Assembly (NCBI RefSeq): GCF_009659625.1
Contig: NZ_VOIW01000006.1
Coordinates: forward strand, 434,001 to 498,000
Reading direction: 5' to 3'
DNA from: Pseudomonas haemolytica
GTDB taxonomy: Bacteria > Pseudomonadota > Gammaproteobacteria > Pseudomonadales > Pseudomonadaceae
Length of the DNA stretch: 64,000 nt
Below the pieces are notes generated by a model. It was not told the origin of the DNA, did not search any database, and saw only the letters and a list, made by a program, of their open reading frames with translations. Of this stretch, positions 1 to 7,864 are shown in pieces. Made by a program: the position numbers and the translations under genes. Each line of letters starts with the position of its first letter. Positions within the stretch are counted from its first letter, which is position 1.

Positions 1-554
1 TCGGCAGCATCCAGGGCCTCGGCAACCTGATGCCGGCGCTGATGCTGATCGATGCCGGGGGCCAGCGTTACCCCGGCTTGATGCCGATCCTGGCGGTGAT
101 GGAACGGGAAGTCTCCACCGCGCGCATCGGCTTTGCCGGTATCCTCGCGCGCCTGGCCGATGTGGTGTCGGCGATGATCGTACGCGGCTGGGTCGAATGT
201 GCCTGCGGCAACGCCTCGGGCCTGGTGGCGGCGCTGCGCGACCCACGCCTGGCCCGCGCCCTCCTCGCCCTGCACCAGCAGCCGGGCCGCGACTGGAGCG
301 TGGCGGAACTGGCCGCGCAGTGCCATACCTCGCGCTCGGTGTTTGCCGATCGCTTCCAGGCCATCCTGGGCATACCGCCGTTACGCTACGCCACGGAACT
401 GCGCATGCGCCTGGCCAGCCAGTGGCTGACTCTGGAGCGCATGCCCATCGAAACCGTCGCGCAACGCCTGGGCTATACCTCCCAGGCAGCGTTCAGCCGT
501 GCCTTCAAGCGCATCACTGGGCAACCGCCCGGGGCGGCCCGCAATTCGATGTAG
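1..554 (+). CDS. AraC-family transcriptional regulator, 5' end outside window
   Basis: The reading frame is open from the first bases, so the gene begins before the window; about 183 residues remain. The C-terminal half is a typical AraC/XylS double helix-turn-helix domain: a first HTH around SVAELAAQCHTSRSVFADRF, and a second with ETVAQRLGYTSQAAFSRAFKR followed by the usual TGQPP ending. The preceding part (PALMLIDAGG, then VMEREVS, then the LADVVSAMIVRGWVE segment) looks like the end of an AraC cupin_6-type sensor domain. The effector is not recognisable. Downstream is a glutathione S-transferase on the same strand, separated by 85 bases, which could be its target or a co-transcribed gene. 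Confidence 0.85.
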   Translation, partial: GSIQGLGNLMPALMLIDAGGQRYPGLMPILAVMEREVSTARIGFAGILARLADVVSAMIVRGWVECACGNASGLVAALRDPRLARALLALHQQPGRDWSVAELAAQCHTSRSVFADRFQAILGIPPLRYATELRMRLASQWLTLERMPIETVAQRLGYTSQAAFSRAFKRITGQPPGAARNSM

Positions 555-639
555 CGACTGCCCCTTCACGTATTGCGCACCCCGATCATGAAGCCTTAAT
601 CTCGTCAGCCAATCACACCGCGAAAGCAATGGAGGCTGC

Positions 640-1236
640 ATGAAACTGGTCGGAATGCTGGACTCGCCCTACGTACGCCGCGTGGCGATTTCCCTGGACT
701 TGTATGGGGTGGAGTTTGTGCATGAACCGCTGTCGGTGTTCAGCACTTTCACGGAATTCGCCCAGATCAATCCGGTAGTCAAGGCGCCCACCCTGGTGCT
801 GGATGATGGGACGGTGCTGATGGATTCGAGCCTGATCCTCGATTACCTGGAAACGTTGGCGCCCGCGCAGAAGAAGCTACTGCCCCAGCAACCAGAGGCA
901 CGCGCCCGAGACTTGCAATTGCTCGGGCTGGCCCTCGCGGCCTGTGAAAAAAGCGTGCAGATCGTCTATGAACACAACCTGCGCCCGGCCGAAAAGCAGC
1001 ATGCGCCGTGGCTCGAGCGCGTCAGCGGGCAATTGCTGGCGGCTTATGCGCTGCTGGACAAGCAACTGGCAGACAGTGAAGTGCTGACCCAGGCGTCCAT
1101 TACTGCGGCGGTCGCCTGGTCGTTCAGTCAGTTCACCGTGGCGTCGGTGGTGAAGGCGGATGCGTTCCCCAACCTCAAGCGCCATGCGGAGCGCCTGGAA
1201 GAGCACCCGGCGTTCAGGCGTTATCCCATCGAGTAA
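640..1236 (+). CDS. Glutathione S-transferase family protein
   Basis: A 198-residue protein of normal GST length. The N-terminal thioredoxin-like domain (residues 1-80) starts MKLVGMLDSPYVRRVAISL, with a Ser-Pro-Tyr segment where many bacterial GSTs carry the catalytic Ser/Cys. It has the cis-proline region KAPTLVLDDG and the glutathione-binding MDSSLILDYLE (Asp-Ser pair). The C-terminal helical domain covers about 85-198. It probably conjugates glutathione to small electrophiles in the cytoplasm; the substrate cannot be inferred. It is followed directly by a REPIN and then a convergent SDR gene, so its transcript probably ends there. Confidence 0.88.
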   Translation: MKLVGMLDSPYVRRVAISLDLYGVEFVHEPLSVFSTFTEFAQINPVVKAPTLVLDDGTVLMDSSLILDYLETLAPAQKKLLPQQPEARARDLQLLGLALAACEKSVQIVYEHNLRPAEKQHAPWLERVSGQLLAAYALLDKQLADSEVLTQASITAAVAWSFSQFTVASVVKADAFPNLKRHAERLEEHPAFRRYPIE

Positions 1237-1251
1237 ACGCCGCGTATCAAC

Positions 1252-1340
1252 TGTGGGGGGGGGCTTGCCCCCGATGGCTGTGTATCAGTCAGCCTATTTT
1301 AAGCTGACCCACCGCTATCGGGGGCAAGCCCCCTCCCACA
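1252..1340. repeat. REPIN-like REP doublet (copy 1)
   Basis: Two inverted copies of a Pseudomonas REP-type sequence (left arm TGTGGGGGGGGGCTTGCC, right arm ending CAAGCCCCCTCCCACA) face each other over a short AT-richer spacer. They can fold into a long hairpin. It sits between the convergent GST and SDR genes, the usual extragenic position of REPINs. The left arm has a G run one or two longer than in the other copies of this window. Confidence 0.85.
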
Positions 1341-1375
1341 TTTGGACGGCGTCGCCTTGAGCAATTATGCCCGGC

Positions 1376-2143
1376 TTAGACCCAGCCGCCGTCAACGATG
1401 AAATTCTGCGCCGAACACATCGCCGAGGCATCCGAGGCCAGAAACAACGCCATATTGGCGATGTGTTCCGGCAGCACATTGCCGGGCAGGCACTGGCTGC
1501 GGGCGATGAGTTCCTTGGCCGCATCGTCGACCCACATGGCCAGTTGCTTTTCCGTCATCACCCAGCCCGGCACCAGCGTATTGACGCGGATATAGCTCGG
1601 CCCCAGTTCCCGCGCCAGGCCGCGAGTCATGCCGTGGGCCGCGGCCTTGCTGGCGGCGTACACCGGGTAGCCGGCCGAGGCCATCATCCAGCCGACAGAA
1701 CCCAGGTTGATAATCGAGCCGCCACCGGCCTCTTTCATCATCGGCACCACCGCCTTGGCAGCAAAGAAAGCGTGCTTGAGGTTGACTGCGATCAACTGGT
1801 CGAACATTTGCGAGTCGATTTCTTCCAGGCTGTGACGCACGTCATTGGCCGCATTATTCACCAGCACCGTGATCGGCCCCAGGGACTGCTCAAAGCGCCC
1901 GATGGCGGCGCGGTAGCCAATTTCGTCGGTGATGTCGCACCACTCGAACTCGACGGTATGCCCTTTGGAATTCAACAGCGCAGCCAAGCGTTCACCCTGG
2001 CTTTGCGCACGATCCACGAAGCCCACCTTGGCGCCTTGCGCGGCGAAGGCGCGCACCATGAACTCGCCTATCCCCGAGGCGCCGCCGGAAATCAGCACGG
2101 TTTTGTCCTTGAGGTCGGGATAAATCGCTTGCCGGGTAGTCAT
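1376..2143 (-). CDS. SDR-family sugar dehydrogenase (probable L-arabinose/D-galactose 1-dehydrogenase)
   Basis: A 255-residue classical short-chain dehydrogenase. It has the Rossmann motif SGGASGIG near residues 19-26, the NNAAN motif, a catalytic Ser in LGSVGW, and the YAASK (YxxxK) motif. The C-terminus ends NFIVDGGWV, typical of the family. It is divergent from a mutarotase and flanks a complete non-phosphorylative sugar-oxidation locus. The inference is that it oxidises the aldose (L-arabinose, possibly D-galactose) to the lactone, the first cytoplasmic step. Other SDRs of this subgroup are annotated as 3-oxoacyl or gluconate dehydrogenases, so the substrate rests on context. A GntR-type operator candidate lies between it and the mutarotase. 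Confidence 0.75.
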   Translation of the reverse strand: MTTRQAIYPDLKDKTVLISGGASGIGEFMVRAFAAQGAKVGFVDRAQSQGERLAALLNSKGHTVEFEWCDITDEIGYRAAIGRFEQSLGPITVLVNNAANDVRHSLEEIDSQMFDQLIAVNLKHAFFAAKAVVPMMKEAGGGSIINLGSVGWMMASAGYPVYAASKAAAHGMTRGLARELGPSYIRVNTLVPGWVMTEKQLAMWVDDAAKELIARSQCLPGNVLPEHIANMALFLASDASAMCSAQNFIVDGGWV

Positions 2144-2239
2144 ATGAATGATCGCTCCACTTAATTAGTCTTATTTTATTTTGCAAATAAGCCGTTAAAG
2201 GCTATAAATTCGAGGCCGTCACCACAAATTATCTCAAAT

Positions 2240-2250
2240 TAGTAGAACTA
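2240..2250. promoter_or_regulatory. Candidate FadR/GntR-type operator 1
   Basis: TAGTAGAACTA fits the FadR-subfamily pattern TNGTNNNACNA with symmetrical arms TAGT and ACTA. It lies in the AT-rich 139-bp region between the divergent SDR and mutarotase genes. It resembles two sites upstream of the dehydratase and MFS genes of the same locus, which encodes a FadR-type GntR regulator. Confidence 0.6.
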
Positions 2251-2282
2251 TTCCATTCAAAACAACAAAAGGAAGTTCGACC

Positions 2283-3431
2283 ATGAAGCACCCTCGTTAC
2301 CTGCTGTCCGGTCTGGCGCTGTCCATGCTGGTCGCCAGCGGCGGCACCCAGGCTGCCGGCCTGACCAGCGAACACAAACCCTTCGGCAAAACCAACGACG
2401 GCACCGCCGTCGAACAGTACATTTTGCGCAACAGCCATGGCATGCAAGCCACGGTGATCACCTACGGCGGCGTATTGCAATCGTTGAAGGTGCCGGACAA
2501 AAACGGCAAGGTCGACGACGTGGTGCTGGGCTTCGATGACGTGCAGGGCTATCAGGCCGGCACGGCATTTTTTGGCGCGACCATCGGCCGCTTCGGCAAC
2601 CGCCTGGCCGGCGGTGCCTTCGAACTCGACGGCAAACGCTACCAGGTGCCGCTCAACGACGGTCCCAACTCCCTGCATGGCGGCGCCCAAGGCTTCGACA
2701 AGCAGGTGTGGCAAGCCCAATCGGTCAAAGACAAGGATTCGGTGGGCGTCACCCTCACCTACCTGTCCAAGGACGGTGAGATGGGCTTTCCCGGCAACCT
2801 CAAGACCGAAGTCACTTACCGCCTGAACGACAACAACGAACTGCACATCGACTACAAGGCCACCACCGACAAACCGACGGTGCTCAACCTCACCAACCAC
2901 AGCTACTTCAACCTCGCCGGCGCGGGTAACGGCGACATTCTCAAGCAGGTCGCCACCCTGCATGCCAGCCACTACACCCCCGTGAACGCTACCCTGATCC
3001 CCACCGGTGAACTGGCGCCAGTCAAGGGCACGCCAATGGACTTCCTGAAGCCCACGCCTATCGGCCAGCACATCAAGGCGGACCATCCGCAGCTCAAGTT
3101 CGCCGAACCGAAACAGGGTGGGTTCGACTTCAACTGGGCGCTGGATACCAAGGGTGACATCAAGCAGCTCGCCGCGGACGTGCATGACCCTGAGTCAGGC
3201 CGGCGCTTGCAGCTCTACACCAGCGAACCGGGTGTGCAGTTCTATACCAGCAACTTCCTCGATGGTTCGGTGAAGGGTAAAGGGGGCAAGACGTATCAGC
3301 ATTGGAGCGGGTTTACCTTGGAAACCCAGCACTTCCCGGATGCGCCTAACCAGCCAGGCTTTGCCTCGACTCGCTTGAATCCTGGGCAGACCTATACCCA
3401 ACACACCCTCTTCAAATTCTCCGCTGAATAA
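2283..3431 (+). CDS. galM: Aldose 1-epimerase (mutarotase), periplasmic
   Basis: A 382-residue aldose epimerase. An N-terminal signal peptide (Met-Lys-His, then a hydrophobic stretch, with probable cleavage near Thr-Gln-Ala/Ala-Gly) implies periplasmic action. Family motifs are visible: TYGGVLQSLKVPD, GATIGRFGNRLAGG, the NDGPNSLHGG active-site segment and LNLTNHSYFNL (catalytic His), plus a C-terminal glutamate region (SGFTLETQHFPDAPNQP). It interconverts alpha and beta anomers of the sugar before uptake. It starts just downstream of the GntR operator candidate and points towards the ABC importer operon, sharing a terminator hairpin with it. Confidence 0.92.
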   Translation: MKHPRYLLSGLALSMLVASGGTQAAGLTSEHKPFGKTNDGTAVEQYILRNSHGMQATVITYGGVLQSLKVPDKNGKVDDVVLGFDDVQGYQAGTAFFGATIGRFGNRLAGGAFELDGKRYQVPLNDGPNSLHGGAQGFDKQVWQAQSVKDKDSVGVTLTYLSKDGEMGFPGNLKTEVTYRLNDNNELHIDYKATTDKPTVLNLTNHSYFNLAGAGNGDILKQVATLHASHYTPVNATLIPTGELAPVKGTPMDFLKPTPIGQHIKADHPQLKFAEPKQGGFDFNWALDTKGDIKQLAADVHDPESGRRLQLYTSEPGVQFYTSNFLDGSVKGKGGKTYQHWSGFTLETQHFPDAPNQPGFASTRLNPGQTYTQHTLFKFSAE

Positions 3432-3463
3432 AATGTGGGAGGGGGCAAGCCCCCTCCCACATT
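3432..3463. terminator. Bidirectional hairpin between galM and araH
   Basis: A near-perfect inverted repeat with arms AATGTGGGAGGGG and CCCCTCCCACATT around a five-base loop. It begins at the galM stop codon and lies 20 bases beyond the end of the converging araH. The arms are those of the local REP family, so this is either a single REP palindrome or a REP-derived terminator serving both convergent transcripts. Confidence 0.7.
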
Positions 3464-3483
3464 GGATCTCCATATGGCTTGGA

Positions 3484-4452
3484 TCAGCGTTGTTTCATGC
3501 GGTCGATGACCACGGCCAGGAGCAGGATCGAGCCGCGGATCATATACTGGTAAAACGTGTCGATGTTCTTCAGGTTCATCGCGTTCTCGATGATCGCCAG
3601 GATCAGCACCCCGGCGATCACGTGGCGGATCATGCCGATGCCGCCGCTCAGCGATACCCCGCCCAGCACGCACGCAGAGATCACCGTCAGCTCGAAGCCC
3701 TGGCCGATCATCGGCTGGCCGGAGGTCATGCGCGAGGCCAGGATCACCCCGGCCAGTGCGCCGATCAGGCCATGGACGGCGAAGATCAGGATTTTGGTGC
3801 GGTCCACGTTGACCCCGGCCAGCAGCGCCGCTTCCGGGTTGCCGCCGATGGCCATGGTGTTGCGCCCGTAGGTGGTGTAATTGAGCAGCCAGCCGAAGAA
3901 CAGGAAGCAGACGATGGTGATCAGGATCGGCACCGGCACGCCAAACAGTTGGCCGTTACCGAAGACGAAGAACTGCTCCTCGGATACGCCTACTGCCTTG
4001 CCGTCGGCAAAAATGTACGCCAGGCCGCGCACGATCTGCATGGTCGCCAAGGTGGTGATCAAGGCGTTGACCCGCAGCTTGGCGATCACGATGCCATTGA
4101 TCAGACCCACCATCAGGCCCATCAACAACGCCGCGCCAATGCCCAGCATCACGCTGTCGGTATCGCGCATCACAATCGCCGCCACCACACCGGCACAGGC
4201 GATCACCGAGCCCACCGACAAGTCGAAGTGCCCCGAGGCCAGGCAGAACAGCATGGTGCACGCAGCGATGCCAACCGTAGATATCGCCAGGCCCAGGCCG
4301 CGCATGTTCAGCGGCGAAAGGAAGTTATCGATCAACAGGGCGCACAGCACAAATATGCCCACGGCCGCCAACAGCATCGCCCAATTGTCGAGCAATGCGC
4401 GCATATCAAGAGGCTTGCGTGCCGAGGGCAACGCGTTGGGTTGGGTTGTCAT
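3484..4452 (-). CDS. araH: Sugar ABC transporter permease (AraH-like)
   Basis: A 322-residue inner-membrane permease of the ribose/arabinose/galactose class (BPD_transp_2), with about eight to ten hydrophobic segments. The family landmark ASGHFDLSVGSV is present, as is the GGNPEAALLAGVNVDRTK cytoplasmic loop that contacts the ATPase. It is the last gene of the minus-strand operon, nine bases after the ATPase gene. It should form the transmembrane channel for the sugar delivered by the binding protein AraF. If the upstream ATPase is really inactivated by its amber codon, this permease has no dedicated motor. Confidence 0.88.
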   Translation of the reverse strand: MTTQPNALPSARKPLDMRALLDNWAMLLAAVGIFVLCALLIDNFLSPLNMRGLGLAISTVGIAACTMLFCLASGHFDLSVGSVIACAGVVAAIVMRDTDSVMLGIGAALLMGLMVGLINGIVIAKLRVNALITTLATMQIVRGLAYIFADGKAVGVSEEQFFVFGNGQLFGVPVPILITIVCFLFFGWLLNYTTYGRNTMAIGGNPEAALLAGVNVDRTKILIFAVHGLIGALAGVILASRMTSGQPMIGQGFELTVISACVLGGVSLSGGIGMIRHVIAGVLILAIIENAMNLKNIDTFYQYMIRGSILLLAVVIDRMKQR

Positions 4453-4461
4453 CGTCGTCTC

Positions 4462-5964
4462 TCAGTTCGCTGCGCCGCGTGGCAAGGCCATCTGCAGCAG
4501 GTTGGATTCGGTGGCCTGTTCGCGCCGTTGTTCGCCACGCAGGGCGCCTTCGCACAGCACCAGGATGCGGTCGGAAATACCCATCACTTCCATCAGGTCG
4601 CTGGACACCACGATCACCGCAATGCCGCTGGCCGCCAGGTTATGGATGATCTGGTAGATCTCTGACTTGGCGCCGATATCGATGCCACGGGTAGGCTCAT
4701 CCAGCAGCAGGACCTTCATCGGCATCGACAGCCAGCGGCCCAAAATGGCCTTCTGCTGATTGCCGCCGGAGAGATACAGGATCTTCTGCGCGGCGTTCGG
4801 GGTTTTGACCCGCATCGCCTGGATCTGCCGGTCGGCGTTGCCCTTTTCCCAGCCGTCGCGCAACAGCCAGCCAAAGGTGGAGTGCGCCGCGCGGGCACTG
4901 ATGTTGATGTTTTCGGCAACGCTGGCCAGCGGGATGATGCCTTCCTTCTTGCGGTCCTCCGGGCACAGCAGCACCCCGGCGGCGATGGCGTCGCGCGGTG
5001 AGCGCAGGTGCAACGCTTGCCCGCACAACGCCAGGCTGCCGGCGCTGGCGCGCTCCAGGCCGCTGAGCAGGCGAAACAGCTCGGTGCGCCCCGCGCCCAC
5101 CAGCCCGAACAGGCCCAGGATCTAGCCTTTGCGCACCTGGAAACTGATCGGCTCACGCAGGCCCGGGCCGAGCAGGCCATCGACCTTGAGCGCCACCTCG
5201 CCGTGTTCGCGTGGGCGGTAGTCGTAGATGTCCTGAATATCGCGACCGACCATGCAGGTCACCAACTGGTCGTGGGTCAGCGCGCTCATGTCATCGAAGG
5301 TGCGCACGTAGCGACCGTCCTTGAACACCGTCACCGCGTCGCAGATACGGAACACTTCCTCCATGCGATGGGACACGTAGAGCACCACTTTGCCCTCGTC
5401 ACGCAGGCGCGCGATGATCGCCATCAGCCGGTCGATTTCCCGCGCCGACAAACTGCTGGTCGGTTCATCGAAGGCGATCACGTTGGCGCCACGGGACAGC
5501 GCCTTGGCGATTTCCACCAGTTGGCGCCGCCCCAGGGACAGACGCCCGAGCTTCTCGTCGGGGTCGATCTCATCGGCCAGGCCCTTGAGACACGCCAGCG
5601 CCTGCTGGCGCAGCAGGCCGCGGTTGACCACGCCCAGGCGCGTCGGCAAGTGCCCGAGGAACAGGTTCTCGGCGACGCTCATTTCCGGCACCAGGTGCAG
5701 TTCCTGATGGATCACCGCGACGCCGCTGGCGATGCTGTCGGCGGCGTTTTTGAACGCCATGACCTGCGCGCCGATCTGTACGCTGCCGCTGCTGGGGATG
5801 TAGGCGCCGCCGAGGATCTTCAGCAGCGTCGACTTGCCCGCACCGTTCTCACCCATCAGGGCGTGCACCTGCCCCGGGTGGGCGGTGAAGCTGATGCCAT
5901 CCAGCGCCTTGACCCCGGGAAAGGTTTTGCCGATCGCGTCAAAACACAGGGCCGCAGCGGTCAT
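4462..5964 (-). pseudogene. araG: Sugar ABC transporter ATPase (AraG-like) interrupted by an in-frame amber codon
   Basis: Two open segments in the same frame together encode a full-length ~500-residue double-ATPase of the AraG/RbsA/MglA type. The N-terminal half (from ATG at 5964, overlapping the araF stop as ATGA) has Walker A GENGAGKST, a signature-like LSLGRRQ and Walker B VIAFDEPTSSLS. The C-terminal half has GLVGAGRTEL, LSGGNQQKA and LLLDEPTRGID. They are separated only by TAG at 5122-5124, in the segment reading RKG-stop-ILGLFGLVGAGRTEL. Relatives have Glu there, so one GAG to TAG change explains it. There is no frameshift. It may be a real nonsense mutation, a suppressed codon or a sequencing error. 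Neighbouring genes are intact. Confidence 0.88.
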
Positions 5965-6947
5965 TTCCACAGCCCGATCTTGGTCAGTTCTTCCTTGAAG
6001 TTCTCGCGGGTGATCAGGATGACTTCGTCCATGGCGGTATATTTCGGCGGTTCAGTGCCTTTGGTGACCCACTCGTACATCATCAGCGCGGTGTTATAGC
6101 CCTCGATGTGCGGGCTCGGCAGCATGGAGCCGAAGAAACCGCTGTCAGCTTTCTTCAATTCGCCGATGGCGTCGGTGCCGTTAATGCCGATACCGATCAC
6201 GTTGGCTGCCTTGAAGCCGGCGCTTTCAGTCGCGCGCACGCCGCCGAGCACGGTATTGTCGTTCATGCCGCCGATGATCAGGTTTTTCGCGCCGCTGGGC
6301 AGCTTGACCAGGGCTGAGTTGGTGGCGTCCATGCTGCCGGGTACGTCAAGAGTCTTGAGGGCGGCAGTGAGGATGTGGTCCTTGGGAATGCCGGCTTCTT
6401 CCAGGGATTTGATCGAGCCGTCAGTACGTTTCTTACCGGTGTCGAGTTCGTTGAAGGTGTTGATCACCGCGTAGGTGTCGTTCCAGTCCCAACCACGCTT
6501 TTTCGCTTCGGCGGCCATGGCGGCGCCCTGCTTCTGGCCCACTTCGAAGGCGGCCATGCCCAGGTACGGCACGTCCTCCATGAAGTTGCCCTTCGCATCG
6601 ACAAAGCGGTCATCCACGGCCATCACTTTCAGGCCATTGACCTTGGCCTTGGCGACGATGGCCGGGCCCAGGGACACGTCCGGCGGGCAGATGACAAAGC
6701 CCTTGGCGCCGTTGGCGGCCAGGCTGTCGATGGCCGAGAGGGTTTTCTCGCCGTCGGGCACGGCGATCTTGATCACGGTGAAACCGTGTTCCTTGCCGGC
6801 TTTTTCGGCGAACGCCCATTCGGTCTGGAACCAGGGCTCTTCGGCCTGCTTGACCAGAAAACCGATCTTCACTTCTTCAGCGCAGACGATGCTGCTGAGG
6901 CTGCTTAAAGCAACGGCGGCAGCCAGAACGCGTAGAGCCTTTTTCAT
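5961..6947 (-). CDS. araF: Periplasmic sugar-binding protein of ABC importer (AraF-like)
   Basis: About 328 residues from the ATG at 6947, chosen because it gives a clean signal peptide (MKKALRVLAAAVALSSLSSI, cleavage near CA/EE) preceded by an AGAGGTG ribosome site. The mature protein is a type I periplasmic binding protein resembling E. coli AraF: EEVKIGFLVKQAEEPWFQTEW at the N-terminus and a GMNDNTVLGGVRATE hinge segment. It captures L-arabinose (possibly D-galactose) for the AraGH complex. Its stop overlaps the ATPase start, and it lies 37 bases after the lactonase gene in the same minus-strand operon. Confidence 0.9.
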   Translation of the reverse strand: MKKALRVLAAAVALSSLSSIVCAEEVKIGFLVKQAEEPWFQTEWAFAEKAGKEHGFTVIKIAVPDGEKTLSAIDSLAANGAKGFVICPPDVSLGPAIVAKAKVNGLKVMAVDDRFVDAKGNFMEDVPYLGMAAFEVGQKQGAAMAAEAKKRGWDWNDTYAVINTFNELDTGKKRTDGSIKSLEEAGIPKDHILTAALKTLDVPGSMDATNSALVKLPSGAKNLIIGGMNDNTVLGGVRATESAGFKAANVIGIGINGTDAIGELKKADSGFFGSMLPSPHIEGYNTALMMYEWVTKGTEPPKYTAMDEVILITRENFKEELTKIGLWK

Positions 6948-6984
6948 GAACGACACCTCTTGTTGTTGTTTTTGAGTCTTGGGT

Positions 6985-7848
6985 TTAACCGGCAAAACGA
7001 TGGCAAGGTTTGCCAGGGATATCGACTTCAATGGCCAACAGCGCACCGTCCAAAGGGTGGTCCAAGGGACTCGCGGCACTGGTGATATACAACGTGGTCA
7101 GGTCGGGCCCACCGAAAACGCAACTGGTGGGACGGCTGACAGGCAGTTCGATGATGCGATCCACCTCACCACAAGGCGTCAGGCGCAGCAGGCAACTGCC
7201 GTCCCAACGGGCATTCCAGATGTAGCCTTCGGCGTCCATGGCCGAACCGTCCGGCCCGCCGCGCTCGTGGGGCCCGAACCACACCTGCGCGGGGTCGAGT
7301 TGGCCGTCGGGCTGGACCGAATACCGGTACAACGTGGCATCCATGCTGTCACCGAAATGCACCTGAGCGCCGTCTTCGCTCCAGAGCAAGGTATTGGGAA
7401 TGCCCAGGCCGCTGAGCAGCGACGTGACCGTGGCATCGGCATCGATGCGGAACAATCCACCGGAACGCTGGGTGATGGGCAAGTCCTCGCCTTGCTCACC
7501 GATATTGTTCTGCATGGTGCCCAGCCATAGCCGGCCCTGGGCATCGCAGCGCGCTTCGTTGCCACGGTTGCCCGCTTGCGGGTCTGCCACGCAGAGCAGG
7601 GTCAGCGCTTCGGTGGCCAGGTCCAGGCGATACACGCCGCTGCTCAGGGTCACCAGCGCATCGCCGCTTTCACAGGGAATAAACGCCGAGAGGTGCTCGG
7701 GCAACTGCCAGGTCCGCACTTGCCCGCCCATCAGGCGCAGGGCCTGTTTGGCGGCGATATCCACCCAGTACAGGGCCTGGGACGGTATGTCCCAGAACGG
7801 CCCTTCGCCCAACCGGGCACGGTGTGGGGTCACTGCTCTGAACGACAT
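6985..7848 (-). CDS. SMP-30/gluconolactonase family sugar lactonase
   Basis: About 287 residues from ATG 7848, which has an AGGAGG ribosome site just upstream. It is a six-bladed propeller of the SMP-30/GRE family. Metal-site and substrate-loop features are LGEGPFWD (metal Glu), the GNEARCDAQGRLWLGTM region (Asn/Asp ligands) and a late Asp in GPDGSAMDAEGYIWNARW. It hydrolyses the aldono-lactone produced by the SDR dehydrogenase to the free aldonate, the second step of the pathway. Substrate assignment to L-arabinolactone is by context with the ABC importer and dehydratase. Confidence 0.87.
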   Translation of the reverse strand: MSFRAVTPHRARLGEGPFWDIPSQALYWVDIAAKQALRLMGGQVRTWQLPEHLSAFIPCESGDALVTLSSGVYRLDLATEALTLLCVADPQAGNRGNEARCDAQGRLWLGTMQNNIGEQGEDLPITQRSGGLFRIDADATVTSLLSGLGIPNTLLWSEDGAQVHFGDSMDATLYRYSVQPDGQLDPAQVWFGPHERGGPDGSAMDAEGYIWNARWDGSCLLRLTPCGEVDRIIELPVSRPTSCVFGGPDLTTLYITSAASPLDHPLDGALLAIEVDIPGKPCHRFAG

Positions 7849-7864
7849 GAAGCCTCCTGGTGAC

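Noticed and set aside
3433..4665. A 410-codon plus-strand open frame opposite araH and araG
   Set aside because: It is antisense to conserved transporter genes and very rich in His, Gln and Asp, typical of shadow frames here.
4462..5964. Two separate ATPase genes instead of one interrupted araG
   Set aside because: The halves are in one frame and meet at a TAG within a conserved segment; the C-terminal piece has no ribosome site of its own, and AraG-type proteins contain both halves.
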